NCBI RefSeq assembly: GCF_011927765.1
Contig: NZ_JAATJG010000006.1
Location: forward strand, 62,001-126,000
Source: Wenyingzhuangia aestuarii
Lineage (GTDB): Bacteria; Bacteroidota; Bacteroidia; Flavobacteriales; Flavobacteriaceae
Reading direction: 5' to 3'
Length of the DNA stretch: 64,000 nt
The translations under genes and the position numbers were made by a program. The notes under the pieces are model-generated. The model did no database searches. It was not told the DNA's origin and worked only from the letters and a program-made list of their open reading frames with translations. How positions within the stretch are numbered: position 1 is the stretch's first letter; each line of letters opens with the position of its first letter. Shown in pieces: positions 18,986-27,850 of this stretch.

Positions 18986-19212
18986 AAAAAATAGCAGTAA
19001 ATAATAATGATAACTTAACAAATCTAACAAAAAAACAACAATATTCAATTTTAGTTTTCAAAACACTTATTCTATCATTTACTAAAATTGTACAAAAAAC
19101 AGCACTTTATAGCTGCATATCTACATCTCTTTAACAAGTGTATTTCAATCTATTCAACATTAAAATTCATCTAATAAAACTCTATATTTACACACTTTAA
19201 TATTCCTTTCTA

Positions 19213-19908
19213 ATGACCACAATTCTTTATCAAGATGATTATATTTTAGCTGTACACAAACCCAATAATATATTGGTACATCATTCTGTTATGGCTAATA
19301 ATCAATTGGATGAAAAGTCTTTAGTTCAATTACTAGTTGATGAATTAGGAAAAAAATATTATCCCATACATAGATTAGACAGAAAAACTTCTGGTATCAT
19401 TTTATTTGCCAAGCAAAAGGAATTTGTAAAAGCTTTTCAAGATTTATTTATTGCCAATCAAATTCAGAAAACCTATTACGGATTGGTTCGTGGTTTTATT
19501 CCTGAAAAAGGCAGTATAGACAGTCCTGTAAAGAGTCGTGATGCCAATGTACACAAAGAAGCTTTAACCCATTACAAACGCTTAGAAACTTTTGAAATCC
19601 CTATACAAGTAGGGCCTTACGAAATGTCTAGATACAGTTTAGTGGAATTGAATCCCAAAACAGGAAGACTCCATCAATTACGAATTCACATGAACAAAAT
19701 TAGTCATCCTTTAATTGGTGATCCTAAATACGGAGATCGTTTTCACAACCGTATGTTTGAAGATCAATTCCAAAACGAGGCACTATTTTTACATGCCAAA
19801 ACGCTAAGCTTTGCCCATCCTTATACAAACCAAAAACACATTTTAGAAACTGATTTTTCTGAGAATTGGAAAAGAGTTTTACAGCAATTAAAAAATCTTC
19901 AAGTATAA
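19213..19908 (+). CDS. truC: tRNA pseudouridine(65) synthase TruC
   Basis: RluA-family pseudouridine synthase of 231 residues. The catalytic Asp56 lies in HRLDRKTSG. The C-terminal half (PIQVGPYEMSRYSLVELNPKTGRLHQLRIHM) follows the E. coli TruC pattern closely, including the tyrosine- and arginine-containing block specific to that branch. No S4 domain is present, which also fits TruC rather than RluC/D. TruC modifies U65 in tRNA-Ile and tRNA-Asp. It is a single gene ending in a strong terminator. Confidence 0.85.
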   Translation: MTTILYQDDYILAVHKPNNILVHHSVMANNQLDEKSLVQLLVDELGKKYYPIHRLDRKTSGIILFAKQKEFVKAFQDLFIANQIQKTYYGLVRGFIPEKGSIDSPVKSRDANVHKEALTHYKRLETFEIPIQVGPYEMSRYSLVELNPKTGRLHQLRIHMNKISHPLIGDPKYGDRFHNRMFEDQFQNEALFLHAKTLSFAHPYTNQKHILETDFSENWKRVLQQLKNLQV

Positions 19909-19913
19909 AAAAT

Positions 19914-19945
19914 AACTCCCAAAAACCAGATGGCTTTTGGGAGTT
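19914..19945. terminator. Bidirectional terminator after truC and ferredoxin reductase
   Basis: AACTCCCAAAA (19914-19924) pairs exactly with TTTTGGGAGTT (19935-19945). It lies between two convergent genes and has A and T tracts on either side. Confidence 0.88.
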
Positions 19946-19964
19946 TGTTTATCTCTAATTAGTT

Positions 19965-21203
19965 TTATGATTGTAACAAATTCAAGGGTTTAAAATCAAC
20001 TGATGTATCTATTAATTTCTCTTTGTCTATCTTTTTATTTTCTTTGATAAACTTTGTTCCAATAACATAGGCTTTGGCATTGTTAACAGCATCAACAGCT
20101 AACAACACATCATCTTTAAAATACCAGATAGAAAACTTTAAATCTTCGTCTTTTCTTACCAATACTTGATTGTATCCTTGAGACAAACCAACCATTTGTA
20201 ACTTTACATTGTATTGATCTGACCAAAACCAAGGAAGAGCATTGTACACAGGTGATTTACCACAAATAGCGGCAGCAGCTACCTTTGCTTGATCTACAGC
20301 ATTTTGAACAGACTCCAATCTTATAAATCGATCGTAATGCGGATTAAAGTGATATGTACAGTCTCCAATGGCATAAATGTCATCATCACTTGTTTTTGCT
20401 GTAGCATCTACCTTAATTCCGTTCTCTATTGTTAAACCTATATTTTTAGCTAATTCTGTATTCACCAAAATACCTACTCCAACTACAATAACCGCTGCTT
20501 GGTAAGAAGTTCCATCTTCACAAAAAACTGTATTGACACCGTTTTCGGTTTCAATAGCTGTTACGTTTTTACTAGTTAACACATCTACTCCATTAGCAGT
20601 ATGTAATTCTTGAAAAAAAGTAGACATTTCTGGAGCTGTAACTCTAGCTAAAATTCGTTCTTCTCTTTCTAAAACAGTTACCTCAGCCCCCATCTTTTTT
20701 AAAGAAGCTGCCGTTTCTAATCCAATATATCCACCTCCAATTACCACTACATTTTTAGCAACAGAATTTAACAAAGCTGTACGAATATCTTCTACATCTT
20801 TAGCCGTCCTTAAAGGATACAAATGAGCTGCTGTTTGAATTCCTTTTATAGGAGGAATAATAGGTCTTGCTCCTGTAGCTATAACTAATTTATCATAAGC
20901 TTGGCTAGTACCATCACCTAGAATTATTTGTTGATTTTCTTTGTCAATACTAACAACCTCAACTCCTAATTTTAGTTGCACATTGTCTTTTATATAACTC
21001 TCTTCAGATTTTAGATGATAAGCTTCTATTCCATCTGTAGAAGTTAAATAAGCTTTAGACAACGGAGGTCTATGATAAGGAATTTCAGGATCTCTATCTA
21101 TTAAAATAATAGCTCCTTCCCAACCTTCTTTTCGTAATGCTGTTGCAAAGTTTACTCCACCATGGCTGGCTCCAATTACTACACATGTTTTTTGAACTGA
21201 CAT
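19965..21203 (-). CDS. FAD-dependent ferredoxin reductase (P450 system)
   Basis: NAD(P)H:ferredoxin reductase of 412 residues, of the putidaredoxin/rhodocoxin-reductase type. There are two dinucleotide sites: VVIGASHGG near the N-terminus for FAD and VVIGGGYIGLE near 150 for NAD(P)H. The FAD-contact block IYAIGDCTYHF is near 275. A TTG two codons upstream is less likely than the ATG at 21203. It lies 6 bases after the ferredoxin stop and closes the P450 operon, so it should pass electrons from NAD(P)H to that ferredoxin. Confidence 0.92.
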   Translation of the reverse strand: MSVQKTCVVIGASHGGVNFATALRKEGWEGAIILIDRDPEIPYHRPPLSKAYLTSTDGIEAYHLKSEESYIKDNVQLKLGVEVVSIDKENQQIILGDGTSQAYDKLVIATGARPIIPPIKGIQTAAHLYPLRTAKDVEDIRTALLNSVAKNVVVIGGGYIGLETAASLKKMGAEVTVLEREERILARVTAPEMSTFFQELHTANGVDVLTSKNVTAIETENGVNTVFCEDGTSYQAAVIVVGVGILVNTELAKNIGLTIENGIKVDATAKTSDDDIYAIGDCTYHFNPHYDRFIRLESVQNAVDQAKVAAAAICGKSPVYNALPWFWSDQYNVKLQMVGLSQGYNQVLVRKDEDLKFSIWYFKDDVLLAVDAVNNAKAYVIGTKFIKENKKIDKEKLIDTSVDFKPLNLLQS

Positions 21204-21209
21204 GGACAA

Positions 21210-21518
21210 TTATTTAGCAACTTGTAAAACAACTCCATCCAAAGCCTCAGAAACCTCTAATTGACAACACAAACGGCTGTACTCACTTACATTGTCATCT
21301 AACTCCAACATATCGTTTTCTATTTCGCTTGCTTCTCCGGTTTTTGCAACATGCTCTGGCAATACGTGTACATGACAGGTTGCACAAGAACACACACCAC
21401 CACAATCACCATCAATTCCTTGCACACCATTGTCTACTGCCAACTGCATTACAGAACCAGATGTTGCTTCTAATTCAATTCTTTCGTTATCGCTTGTTAT
21501 AAAAGTTATTTTAGCCAT
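21210..21518 (-). CDS. [2Fe-2S] ferredoxin (putidaredoxin/adrenodoxin type)
   Basis: Small electron carrier of 102 residues. The cluster cysteines are Cys39, Cys45 and Cys48 (DCGGVCSCATC) plus Cys85 in the LCCQLE block, which is the spacing of the putidaredoxin/adrenodoxin class used with bacterial P450s. The frame could start 15 residues earlier at a point overlapping the P450 stop, but MAKITFITSDN (ATG at 21518) is the normal ferredoxin start. It lies 34 bases after the P450 stop and just before its reductase. Confidence 0.93.
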   Translation of the reverse strand: MAKITFITSDNERIELEATSGSVMQLAVDNGVQGIDGDCGGVCSCATCHVHVLPEHVAKTGEASEIENDMLELDDNVSEYSRLCCQLEVSEALDGVVLQVAK

Positions 21519-21552
21519 TTTATCTTTATTTAGTTGTTGTTTGTTTTTGGGG

Positions 21553-22710
21553 TTAGTGAGCATTAAATTTTACGGTTAAGCTATCATAACCTACCTTTCT
21601 TTTAAAATCTCCTAAATCTTCTATATTTTCTTCTGCTTCTAAAATGTCTATAGAAGCTACTTTTTGAGCAATTGTTGTTAAAAAGATGTTCATTATCTGA
21701 CGAGCATGTGTTGCTCCTAAACAGTTATGCGTTCCAAAACCAAAAGCAATGTGTGGATTTAATTTTCTATCTAAAACTACTTCATTCGGATTTTCGAACA
21801 CCGTTTCATCTCTGTTAGCAGATGCCCAACACAAAGAAATTCTTGTATCTGCTTTTACAGCATGTTCACAAACTGTAGCATCTTGTGTAGCAACTCTACC
21901 CATTTGAGTTAATGGAGAAAAATATCTAATTAATTCTTCTACTGCTTTTCCTGTAATTTCAGGATTTTCTTTAATCTGTTGAATAGATTCTGGATGCTCT
22001 GCAAAATAAGCTACTGAGTTGGTTAAGGCATTAATTACCGTATCACGACCACCTGCAAAAGTTAAAATCATTACTCCTTTAACCTCTTCTTTGGTCATTT
22101 TTTTTCCATTTACTTCAGAAGCTAATAGTACCGAATACAAATCACACCCAGGATTTGCTATGGCTTTGTCTATTTCCTCATCAATATAATCATATAAAAT
22201 ATTGGCTTTGTCTCCATCTAATGAAGAGTCTTCGCTTCTAAATACGTGAGTCCCCCAAGAAATCCATCTTTCTGATTCTTCAAAAGGAGTATTTAACAAC
22301 AATGTTAAAGCTCTAGATTGTAATTTTAAAGACAAGTCTCCAACTACCTCAATGCTTTCTTTTGTTAAAACCTCATCAATAATAGTATCTATAATTACTT
22401 TTAATTTTTCTTGATAAGTAGGATCTAAAGGTCTTTTAAACCAAGGTTCTACCAAATCACGATATCCTTTATGTTCTGGTGGATCTACTTCAAAAGGAAT
22501 TTGTCTAGTAGTTCTAATAGCTACTTCTGATGGAATAACAATTCTACCTGGTTCTGCTCCCGATTGAAACGTTTTCCAATTATGAGCACATTTACGTACA
22601 TCTTTTAAACGTAATACCATAGTAGCCGGATCATTCTGATCTTCTATATGACCACAACCGTTTTCAATACGTGCTTTTTTAAACGGATCTGAAATTTCAC
22701 TTGTATTCAT
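21553..22710 (-). CDS. Cytochrome P450, candidate 6-O-methyl-galactose demethylase
   Basis: Soluble P450 monooxygenase of 385 residues. The haem-binding loop is FGFGTHNCLG with the axial Cys330. The I-helix oxygen-activating motif is AGGRDT with Asp223-Thr224. The ExxR-type block is present (VEELIRYFSPL). Ferredoxin and reductase genes follow directly, so all redox partners are encoded together. In marine Flavobacteriia, P450s with this partner set beside galactan enzymes (CYP236A) demethylate 6-O-methyl-D-galactose, giving D-galactose and formaldehyde. That function is inferred here from context; the P450 fold itself is certain. Confidence 0.9.
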   Translation of the reverse strand: MNTSEISDPFKKARIENGCGHIEDQNDPATMVLRLKDVRKCAHNWKTFQSGAEPGRIVIPSEVAIRTTRQIPFEVDPPEHKGYRDLVEPWFKRPLDPTYQEKLKVIIDTIIDEVLTKESIEVVGDLSLKLQSRALTLLLNTPFEESERWISWGTHVFRSEDSSLDGDKANILYDYIDEEIDKAIANPGCDLYSVLLASEVNGKKMTKEEVKGVMILTFAGGRDTVINALTNSVAYFAEHPESIQQIKENPEITGKAVEELIRYFSPLTQMGRVATQDATVCEHAVKADTRISLCWASANRDETVFENPNEVVLDRKLNPHIAFGFGTHNCLGATHARQIMNIFLTTIAQKVASIDILEAEENIEDLGDFKRKVGYDSLTVKFNAH

Positions 22711-22730
22711 CTTCTTTCTTGTTTTTGTAG

Positions 22731-22776
22731 ATAGGTTTTAAAGTCTATGTCATTAATAATCGCATAGAAAACCTAT
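22731..22776 (-). promoter_or_regulatory. Leader inverted repeat of the P450 operon
   Basis: ATAGGTTTT (22731-22739) and AAAACCTAT (22768-22776) are perfect 9-bp arms, with a second nested pair CTATG (22745-22749) and CATAG (22763-22767). The element lies 20 bases before the P450 start and ends about where transcription from the box at 22782-22789 would begin. It could be an operator or a 5' stem-loop. Confidence 0.5.
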
Positions 22777-22781
22777 AAATA

Positions 22782-22789
22782 CAAATGTA
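22782..22789 (-). promoter_or_regulatory. Candidate -7 promoter box of the P450 operon
   Basis: On the minus strand this reads TACATTTG, matching the Bacteroidota -7 consensus TAnnTTTG. I see no good TTTG -33 element at the expected distance, which is compatible with an activated or repressed promoter. Confidence 0.4.
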
Positions 22790-22892
22790 AAGGGGATGAC
22801 TAAGTTAAAAGTTACACATTATTAACACATAATTATCTACTATTACCTCGTTTTTAAAAAGAAATATTTCAATAAAAAGGTAAAGTAACGCT

Positions 22893-23972
22893 TTATTGAT
22901 GTGGAATGGTAGGAAGGATGGTTTGAATTTCTTGAAGTAAATTTTCTATTTTCTGAACAGAATTCACCTCTTTATCTAGTAGCATTGTGCTCTGTCTTTC
23001 TATAAGTTCTACCTCTATAAATTCTTTAGAAATTACCTTGTGATCTTTTAACTGATGTAAGATTTTTTGAACTGCTTGTTTCCCTATTTCTAAAAAGTTT
23101 TGGCGAACCGTTGTTAAAGGAGGATTGAAATAAGCACTATCCGAAGTATCATCAAAACCTGTAACGGCTAATTGTTGAGGAACAGCCTTTTTTTGTTCTG
23201 CACAAGCACGCAATGCTCCTAAGGCCATTTGATCACTAACTACCAATAAGGCATCAAATTTTTGAGGATGTAATAACATTTGAGTTGTTTCTAAATACCC
23301 ACTTTTTGCACTCCAATCTCCTTCTGCTTGAATTATAATTTTAGCATTTGCCTTTTTTATTTCTTCTTCCCAAGCTAGTTTTCTTTGATTGGCTGCCCAT
23401 GAATTTTCGGGTCCATTTAACAATGCAAAACGTTGGTGACCTTTGGCTAATAAAGATTTTATAATTTTTTTAGCTCCTTGATAATGATTGGCAGACACTT
23501 GACTTACGTTGGCCTCTACAGGAACATCAATAAACAAAAAAGGAATATGATGGTGTTTTTTAACCATAGCTTCTGCCACCTCTTTGGTTACCGCTAAATT
23601 GATTAAAATGGCATCTACTTGCTGAGCTTTTAAATCACGAATGGCTTCTTCTAAATTATCGTCTCCAGGTTCTAACACACTAATGGAAATAGCATATCCT
23701 TGTTGTTTGCTTTCTACTCTAATTCCTTCAACAATATTCATGGCACCTTCCATAGACATGTCTAAAGAAATAACTCCAAACACTTTTGCTTTTTTGCGAA
23801 CCAACAACTGAGCTCCTTTATTAGGAACATAACCCAATGTATCTATAGCTTGTTGTACTCTTTTTAATGTGTTAGGCTCTACTCCTTTTCCACCATTGGT
23901 AACTCTAGAAACAGTTTGTGTAGACACTCCTGCTAATTCTGCTACCTCTTTAAAAGTTACCTTTTTACTCAT
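22893..23972 (-). CDS. LacI family transcriptional regulator
   Basis: Regulator of 359 residues. The N-terminal LacI helix-turn-helix reads KVTFKEVAELAGVSTQTVSRVTNGG, followed by the hinge helix (IDTLGYVPNKGAQLL) and a periplasmic-binding-like sugar domain (VFGVISLDMSMEGAMNIVEGI, then AVTGFDDTSDSAYFNPPLTTVRQ). It lies between GH97 and the P450 operon on the same strand and is the only regulator of the locus. A perfect palindrome with a LacI-like centre lies before the porin gene, so it probably represses the porin/GH97 and perhaps P450 genes until a galactan sugar binds. Confidence 0.92.
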   Translation of the reverse strand: MSKKVTFKEVAELAGVSTQTVSRVTNGGKGVEPNTLKRVQQAIDTLGYVPNKGAQLLVRKKAKVFGVISLDMSMEGAMNIVEGIRVESKQQGYAISISVLEPGDDNLEEAIRDLKAQQVDAILINLAVTKEVAEAMVKKHHHIPFLFIDVPVEANVSQVSANHYQGAKKIIKSLLAKGHQRFALLNGPENSWAANQRKLAWEEEIKKANAKIIIQAEGDWSAKSGYLETTQMLLHPQKFDALLVVSDQMALGALRACAEQKKAVPQQLAVTGFDDTSDSAYFNPPLTTVRQNFLEIGKQAVQKILHQLKDHKVISKEFIEVELIERQSTMLLDKEVNSVQKIENLLQEIQTILPTIPHQ

Positions 23973-23992
23973 AATTTACCATTCTTATATCA

Positions 23993-24000
23993 CAAATATA
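23993..24000 (-). promoter_or_regulatory. Candidate -7 promoter box of the lacI-type gene
   Basis: The minus strand reads TATATTTG, an exact TAnnTTTG match, about 21 bases before the LacI start. This suggests the regulator has its own promoter after the GH97 terminator. Confidence 0.45.
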
Positions 24001-24035
24001 CACGCATTCTTATTTATTTTGTTCTGTATTATTAA

Positions 24036-24077
24036 AAAATCTACTTCCATTGGCTATTGCCTTTGAAAGTAGATTTT
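24036..24077 (-). terminator. Terminator after the GH97 gene
   Basis: AAAATCTACTT (24036-24046) and AAGTAGATTTT (24067-24077) are exact complements. On the minus strand the stem ends in a run of T. It separates GH97 from the downstream regulator gene. Confidence 0.75.
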
Positions 24078-24103
24078 AAACAAAACTACACTATAGCTTG
24101 TAA

Positions 24104-26125
24104 TTATAACCTAACAACAAAACCACCACCTGGTGCCATGCGTATGGTTAAATTTCCTGTTACATTTTCTGTTTTCTTTACAAAATCAACACCATTCATA
24201 TCTGCATTTATACCATCTTTAAAAATGGTTACTTCTCCAGTTTTTCCTGTGATCTCTTTTATATTGATGGTAATTTCTCTGGCATCCCAGTTGTTTAATC
24301 CACCTATAAACCAAGTATCTCCATGTCTACGAGCTGTTACAATGTATTCTCCCATTTTACCTTCTATGGTTTTGGTTTCATCCCATACGGTAGGAATAGA
24401 AGAAATAAACGCTGTACTTACAGGATTTTTCTCATAATTAGTAGGAGTATCGCAAAGCATATTTAATGGCGATAAGAAAATTACATATTCTGCCAATTGG
24501 TGACAACGTGTCCCCTGACTCATTGGTTTAGAAAAGTTTGGATAGTATTGTGTTTCTACAACATTGGTTATAGTATTTAATGCTTTTACAGCATTGTTCA
24601 TAGCCCCTTGTGTATAATCTACAGGTCCCGAAATCATACGAATATAAGGAAGAGTTACATCGTAGGTTACTTGATCACAAGTAATAGGTTGCCATTTCAT
24701 TTGCTCTAAACCGTGTACACCTTCAAAATTTAAAATATTAGGATAAGTACGTTGCAAACCAGCTGGCTTATAGGTTCCATGAAGATCTGCTATTAACTCA
24801 TATTTGGCACACATTTTTGCAACACGTTCATTAAAATAAACTAATTCTTGGTCATCCCCATTCATAAAATCTACTTTAAATCCTTTGACTCCCATTTTAC
24901 TGTAATGCTTACAAACTTTTTCCATGTCTTTATCAAAAGCGTAGTATCCTGCCCAAAGAATAATTCCTACATTTCTTTCTTTTGCATAAGCAATCAATTC
25001 TTCCAAATCAATTTCTGGAACTACTTGCATTAAATCGTACACTTTATTTACAGACCATCCTTCATCTAAAATCACATATTCTATTCCATTGTTAGATGCA
25101 AAATCAATATAGTATTTGTAAGTTTCATTGTTAATTCCCGCTTTAAAATCAACACCTTCTAAATTCCAATTGTTCCACCAATCCCAAGCAACTTTTCCTG
25201 GTTTGATCCAATCTGTATTTCCAATTGCATTTTCTTCTGCCAATTTAAAAGTCATGGTTGTATTTGCTAAATCCACATCATTACGAGTAACGATGGCAGC
25301 TCTCCAAGGAAAACTACGTTTGTTGTTGATGGTTGCAATATAGTTGTGACGACTTTTTACTGTTACTTGAAGATTGTTATATCCTGAATGTTCTTCTATT
25401 TGGTTACGCAAAGGAGCAAAAAAAGCAGTCATGGTATTTTTTTTCTCGTTAGTTTTAAAATACATTCCCGGATAGTTACGCAAATCACTTTCTGTAATAG
25501 TGATACGTTTTCCTTTTGGAGCCTCTACACTTAAGGGTAAAAACATCAATCGGTCTTTGTCTAATTCTGATATTTTTAAGTTTGTGTAAGTATTTTCAAA
25601 AGATTGAGAAAGCTGATGTTCTTGATCTCCTGGAGAATACACATAAGGAACCGTAGCAACAGCATTGTTTGTAAACTTATATTCTGCCAATTCATTTACA
25701 ACATTGTAGCTTCCTTTTTTGGTACTGATAAATCGATAAGCAACACCATCATTATACACTCTAAACTCTAAACTCCAATTTCCTTTAAACTGAATTAATA
25801 ACTGGTTGTAGACATCTGCTACTTTTTTAACTTTGTAAAAAGGTGCCTCAATAATGGTGTTTACATGTTTTGTTTTTACATCTTTAATTTTTGCGTTTTC
25901 TCCCCAAATAATTCCATCTGACAAGGTCATAGAAAGTTGAGAAGGTGCTAAAACCTGTACATTATCTTGCGAAACGGTATAGCTAATATTCTTGCCTACC
26001 GTAACATCAGTTTGTGTTTTACCATCTGGAGAGGTTACTGTTAGTTTTTTAGAATCTGCTGCCATAGCAGTTACCGTAAAAAAAATCATACTAATAAAGA
26101 GTGTTAAAGAAATTTTGTTTTTCAT
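24104..26125 (-). CDS. GH97 family glycoside hydrolase, alpha-galactosidase-like
   Basis: Periplasmic glycosidase of 673 residues with a signal peptide (MKNKISLTLFISMIFFTVTAMAADS). It has the N-terminal beta-sandwich, the catalytic (beta/alpha)8 barrel and the C-terminal sandwich of GH97. Asp419 in GFKVDFMNGDDQE matches the nucleophile of the retaining GH97 branch, and Glu474 (FEGVHGLE) sits 55 residues later, as in the characterised retaining alpha-galactosidase of Bacteroides. SusB-type inverting alpha-glucosidases lack that Asp, so alpha-galactosidase activity is more likely here. It lies 59 bases after the porin gene and is probably co-transcribed with it. Confidence 0.9.
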   Translation of the reverse strand: MKNKISLTLFISMIFFTVTAMAADSKKLTVTSPDGKTQTDVTVGKNISYTVSQDNVQVLAPSQLSMTLSDGIIWGENAKIKDVKTKHVNTIIEAPFYKVKKVADVYNQLLIQFKGNWSLEFRVYNDGVAYRFISTKKGSYNVVNELAEYKFTNNAVATVPYVYSPGDQEHQLSQSFENTYTNLKISELDKDRLMFLPLSVEAPKGKRITITESDLRNYPGMYFKTNEKKNTMTAFFAPLRNQIEEHSGYNNLQVTVKSRHNYIATINNKRSFPWRAAIVTRNDVDLANTTMTFKLAEENAIGNTDWIKPGKVAWDWWNNWNLEGVDFKAGINNETYKYYIDFASNNGIEYVILDEGWSVNKVYDLMQVVPEIDLEELIAYAKERNVGIILWAGYYAFDKDMEKVCKHYSKMGVKGFKVDFMNGDDQELVYFNERVAKMCAKYELIADLHGTYKPAGLQRTYPNILNFEGVHGLEQMKWQPITCDQVTYDVTLPYIRMISGPVDYTQGAMNNAVKALNTITNVVETQYYPNFSKPMSQGTRCHQLAEYVIFLSPLNMLCDTPTNYEKNPVSTAFISSIPTVWDETKTIEGKMGEYIVTARRHGDTWFIGGLNNWDAREITINIKEITGKTGEVTIFKDGINADMNGVDFVKKTENVTGNLTIRMAPGGGFVVRL

Positions 26126-26184
26126 GATATTAAATTTTTGATATTATAAAAAATTAAAATGATTGTTATATATAGTTAAAGTGT

Positions 26185-27612
26185 TTACCACCAAATCTCG
26201 AATTGTAAACCGTACGTAAATCCATCTGTAGCATTTCCAAAAGGAGCATCATTAGGAATGTTTCCTACCTTCCCTTTTAAATCATCACTCCAAAAAGCAT
26301 AGGTTACTAAGGGACGTAAGACGGGCCTAGAATAAAAACCTTTGCTTAAAGAAATTTCGGGAGTAAAAGAAATTCTGTTTAAATTTCCTGTAACGTCTAA
26401 TTGCTCGTTGTGAATGTATTCGTGACTAATTTCTAAACTCAATTTAAAATAATCACTCATATAATACATTCCTCTAGCTCCAGCAGTTAACCAATACATC
26501 ATATTTCCTTTTCCTTGTTGAAATTCTAAGTTATTAGTCCCCCTATAAACATAAGGATGGGTTCCATAGTCTCTAATTACCGTTAGTAAAATTCCGTTAA
26601 TGGCAAACTTGTCTAAATCATCGTACAAAAAGTTGTTGTTAATTTCTAAAGTATAAGCTGTTTTTAAATTGTTAAACACCGTGGTGCTATTATCTGGGTT
26701 TTCTTTTTCAGACATCCCTGTCCAGTGATGTTGTGGTACTGTAGCTCCTTGTCTAAACAAAACCGCTATGGTATTGGTTATTTTATTTTTTTCATAATCT
26801 AACCAGGCAAAAGCACCAAATCCTTGTCTATTCTGATACGCTAAAGTTTCATTTTTAGGACGGTAAGAATAATTTAAAGCCAGATTCAATTTTAGCGTAC
26901 TACTAACAGGCATGTTTACCCAACGAGTATCTAAGGTGAATGTTTTTAACTTGCTTGTATTTCTGTTAATATAAGATACCACATCATCATCTTTAAAACT
27001 CCACACTCCAATTTTAAGATCTTCATTGGTTTTGTTTTTTAACAAATCTTCCACACCAAATCCCCATCCTTTTTGAGCAGGATTGATCCATTGTCTGTCT
27101 AATAAATGAATTGCTTTTCTATCGTAATATCTTTTCCCTACCCATAAAGTTTCTCCTTTACCTAAAAGATTTTTTCCGCGAATATATAGTTGGGCTGTTT
27201 TATCAAACTCCATTTGATTTTCACTACCAAAAGCTTCATAAAAAGAAGTCATCCAAACAACATCTAGGGATTTGTTTTTTTCTGTATTTAAATAGTGTAC
27301 ATAATCAAACTCTAGTTCACCATAGGTATCAGCCTGGTTTCCTAAACTATATTTGTTTTGAGCTCCTGGCATTTGAAAATGTGCTTGAGTTTTAGCTCCT
27401 TCGCTCCTTCCTACTCCTGTTCTTATATACCCAGAAGTACCAAACGTATTGTTTTCGTTTTTAAAAATAGTTTGACTGTGAACTTCACTAGACATCCACA
27501 ACAATAAAACACAGGTTAAGCAACTACTAATTCTAGCGTTGATAAAACCAATTACAATAATCCTCTTATTTAAACCATAATCTTTCTGCAATAAGTTAAA
27601 AAAAATGTTCAT
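26185..27612 (-). CDS. LamB-type carbohydrate porin
   Basis: Outer-membrane porin of 475 residues. After a long signal region, the mature start (SGYIRTGVGRSEG, then PGAQNKYSLGNQADTYGELEF) follows the maltoporin LamB pattern, as does WVGKRYYDRKAIHLLDRQW. The chain ends in ...GLQFEIWW, an aromatic end typical of barrels. The frame is open 23 residues further up, but the ATG at 27612 (MNIFFNLLQKDYG) is the more likely start. LamB porins allow diffusion of oligosaccharides. It heads the GH97/LacI/P450 group, an unusual choice in a phylum that mostly uses SusCD for uptake. Confidence 0.85.
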   Translation of the reverse strand: MNIFFNLLQKDYGLNKRIIVIGFINARISSCLTCVLLLWMSSEVHSQTIFKNENNTFGTSGYIRTGVGRSEGAKTQAHFQMPGAQNKYSLGNQADTYGELEFDYVHYLNTEKNKSLDVVWMTSFYEAFGSENQMEFDKTAQLYIRGKNLLGKGETLWVGKRYYDRKAIHLLDRQWINPAQKGWGFGVEDLLKNKTNEDLKIGVWSFKDDDVVSYINRNTSKLKTFTLDTRWVNMPVSSTLKLNLALNYSYRPKNETLAYQNRQGFGAFAWLDYEKNKITNTIAVLFRQGATVPQHHWTGMSEKENPDNSTTVFNNLKTAYTLEINNNFLYDDLDKFAINGILLTVIRDYGTHPYVYRGTNNLEFQQGKGNMMYWLTAGARGMYYMSDYFKLSLEISHEYIHNEQLDVTGNLNRISFTPEISLSKGFYSRPVLRPLVTYAFWSDDLKGKVGNIPNDAPFGNATDGFTYGLQFEIWW

Positions 27613-27648
27613 GATTTTTAGTTTAGTTAATGTTACAAAAAACAAATT

Positions 27649-27664
27649 ATGTTTTCGCAAACAT
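27649..27664. promoter_or_regulatory. Candidate LacI-family operator before the porin gene
   Basis: ATGTTTTCGCAAACAT has perfect 6-bp arms (ATGTTT / AAACAT) around TCGC, a LacI-like layout with a central CG. It lies 37 bases upstream of the porin start. A weaker relative (GTTTTCGTAATCAT) is at 27709-27722. The LacI gene of the same locus is the likely binder. Confidence 0.55.
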
Positions 27665-27824
27665 ACAAATAAAAATAACACAAAAACAAATAATATTAAA
27701 TAATATTTGTTTTCGTAATCATTTTATTATCATACCCTCAATAAAACTCATAGTTTTCTTATAAAAATATTTTCTTACATCAAAACCGTTGAAAGATTAG
27801 AATGTTACATCGTTCTACAAATTG

Positions 27825-27832
27825 TATCTTTG
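27825..27832 (+). promoter_or_regulatory. Candidate -7 promoter box of the TIGR02757 gene
   Basis: TATCTTTG matches TAnnTTTG exactly, 18 bases upstream of the ATG at 27851. No clear -33 element is seen. Confidence 0.4.
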
Positions 27833-27850
27833 ATTAGTAAATAAAAAAAA

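Noticed and set aside
24057-24437. 126-residue plus-strand open frame over the GH97 end and its terminator
   Set aside because: It starts inside the GH97 terminator hairpin and is antisense to GH97; no domain.
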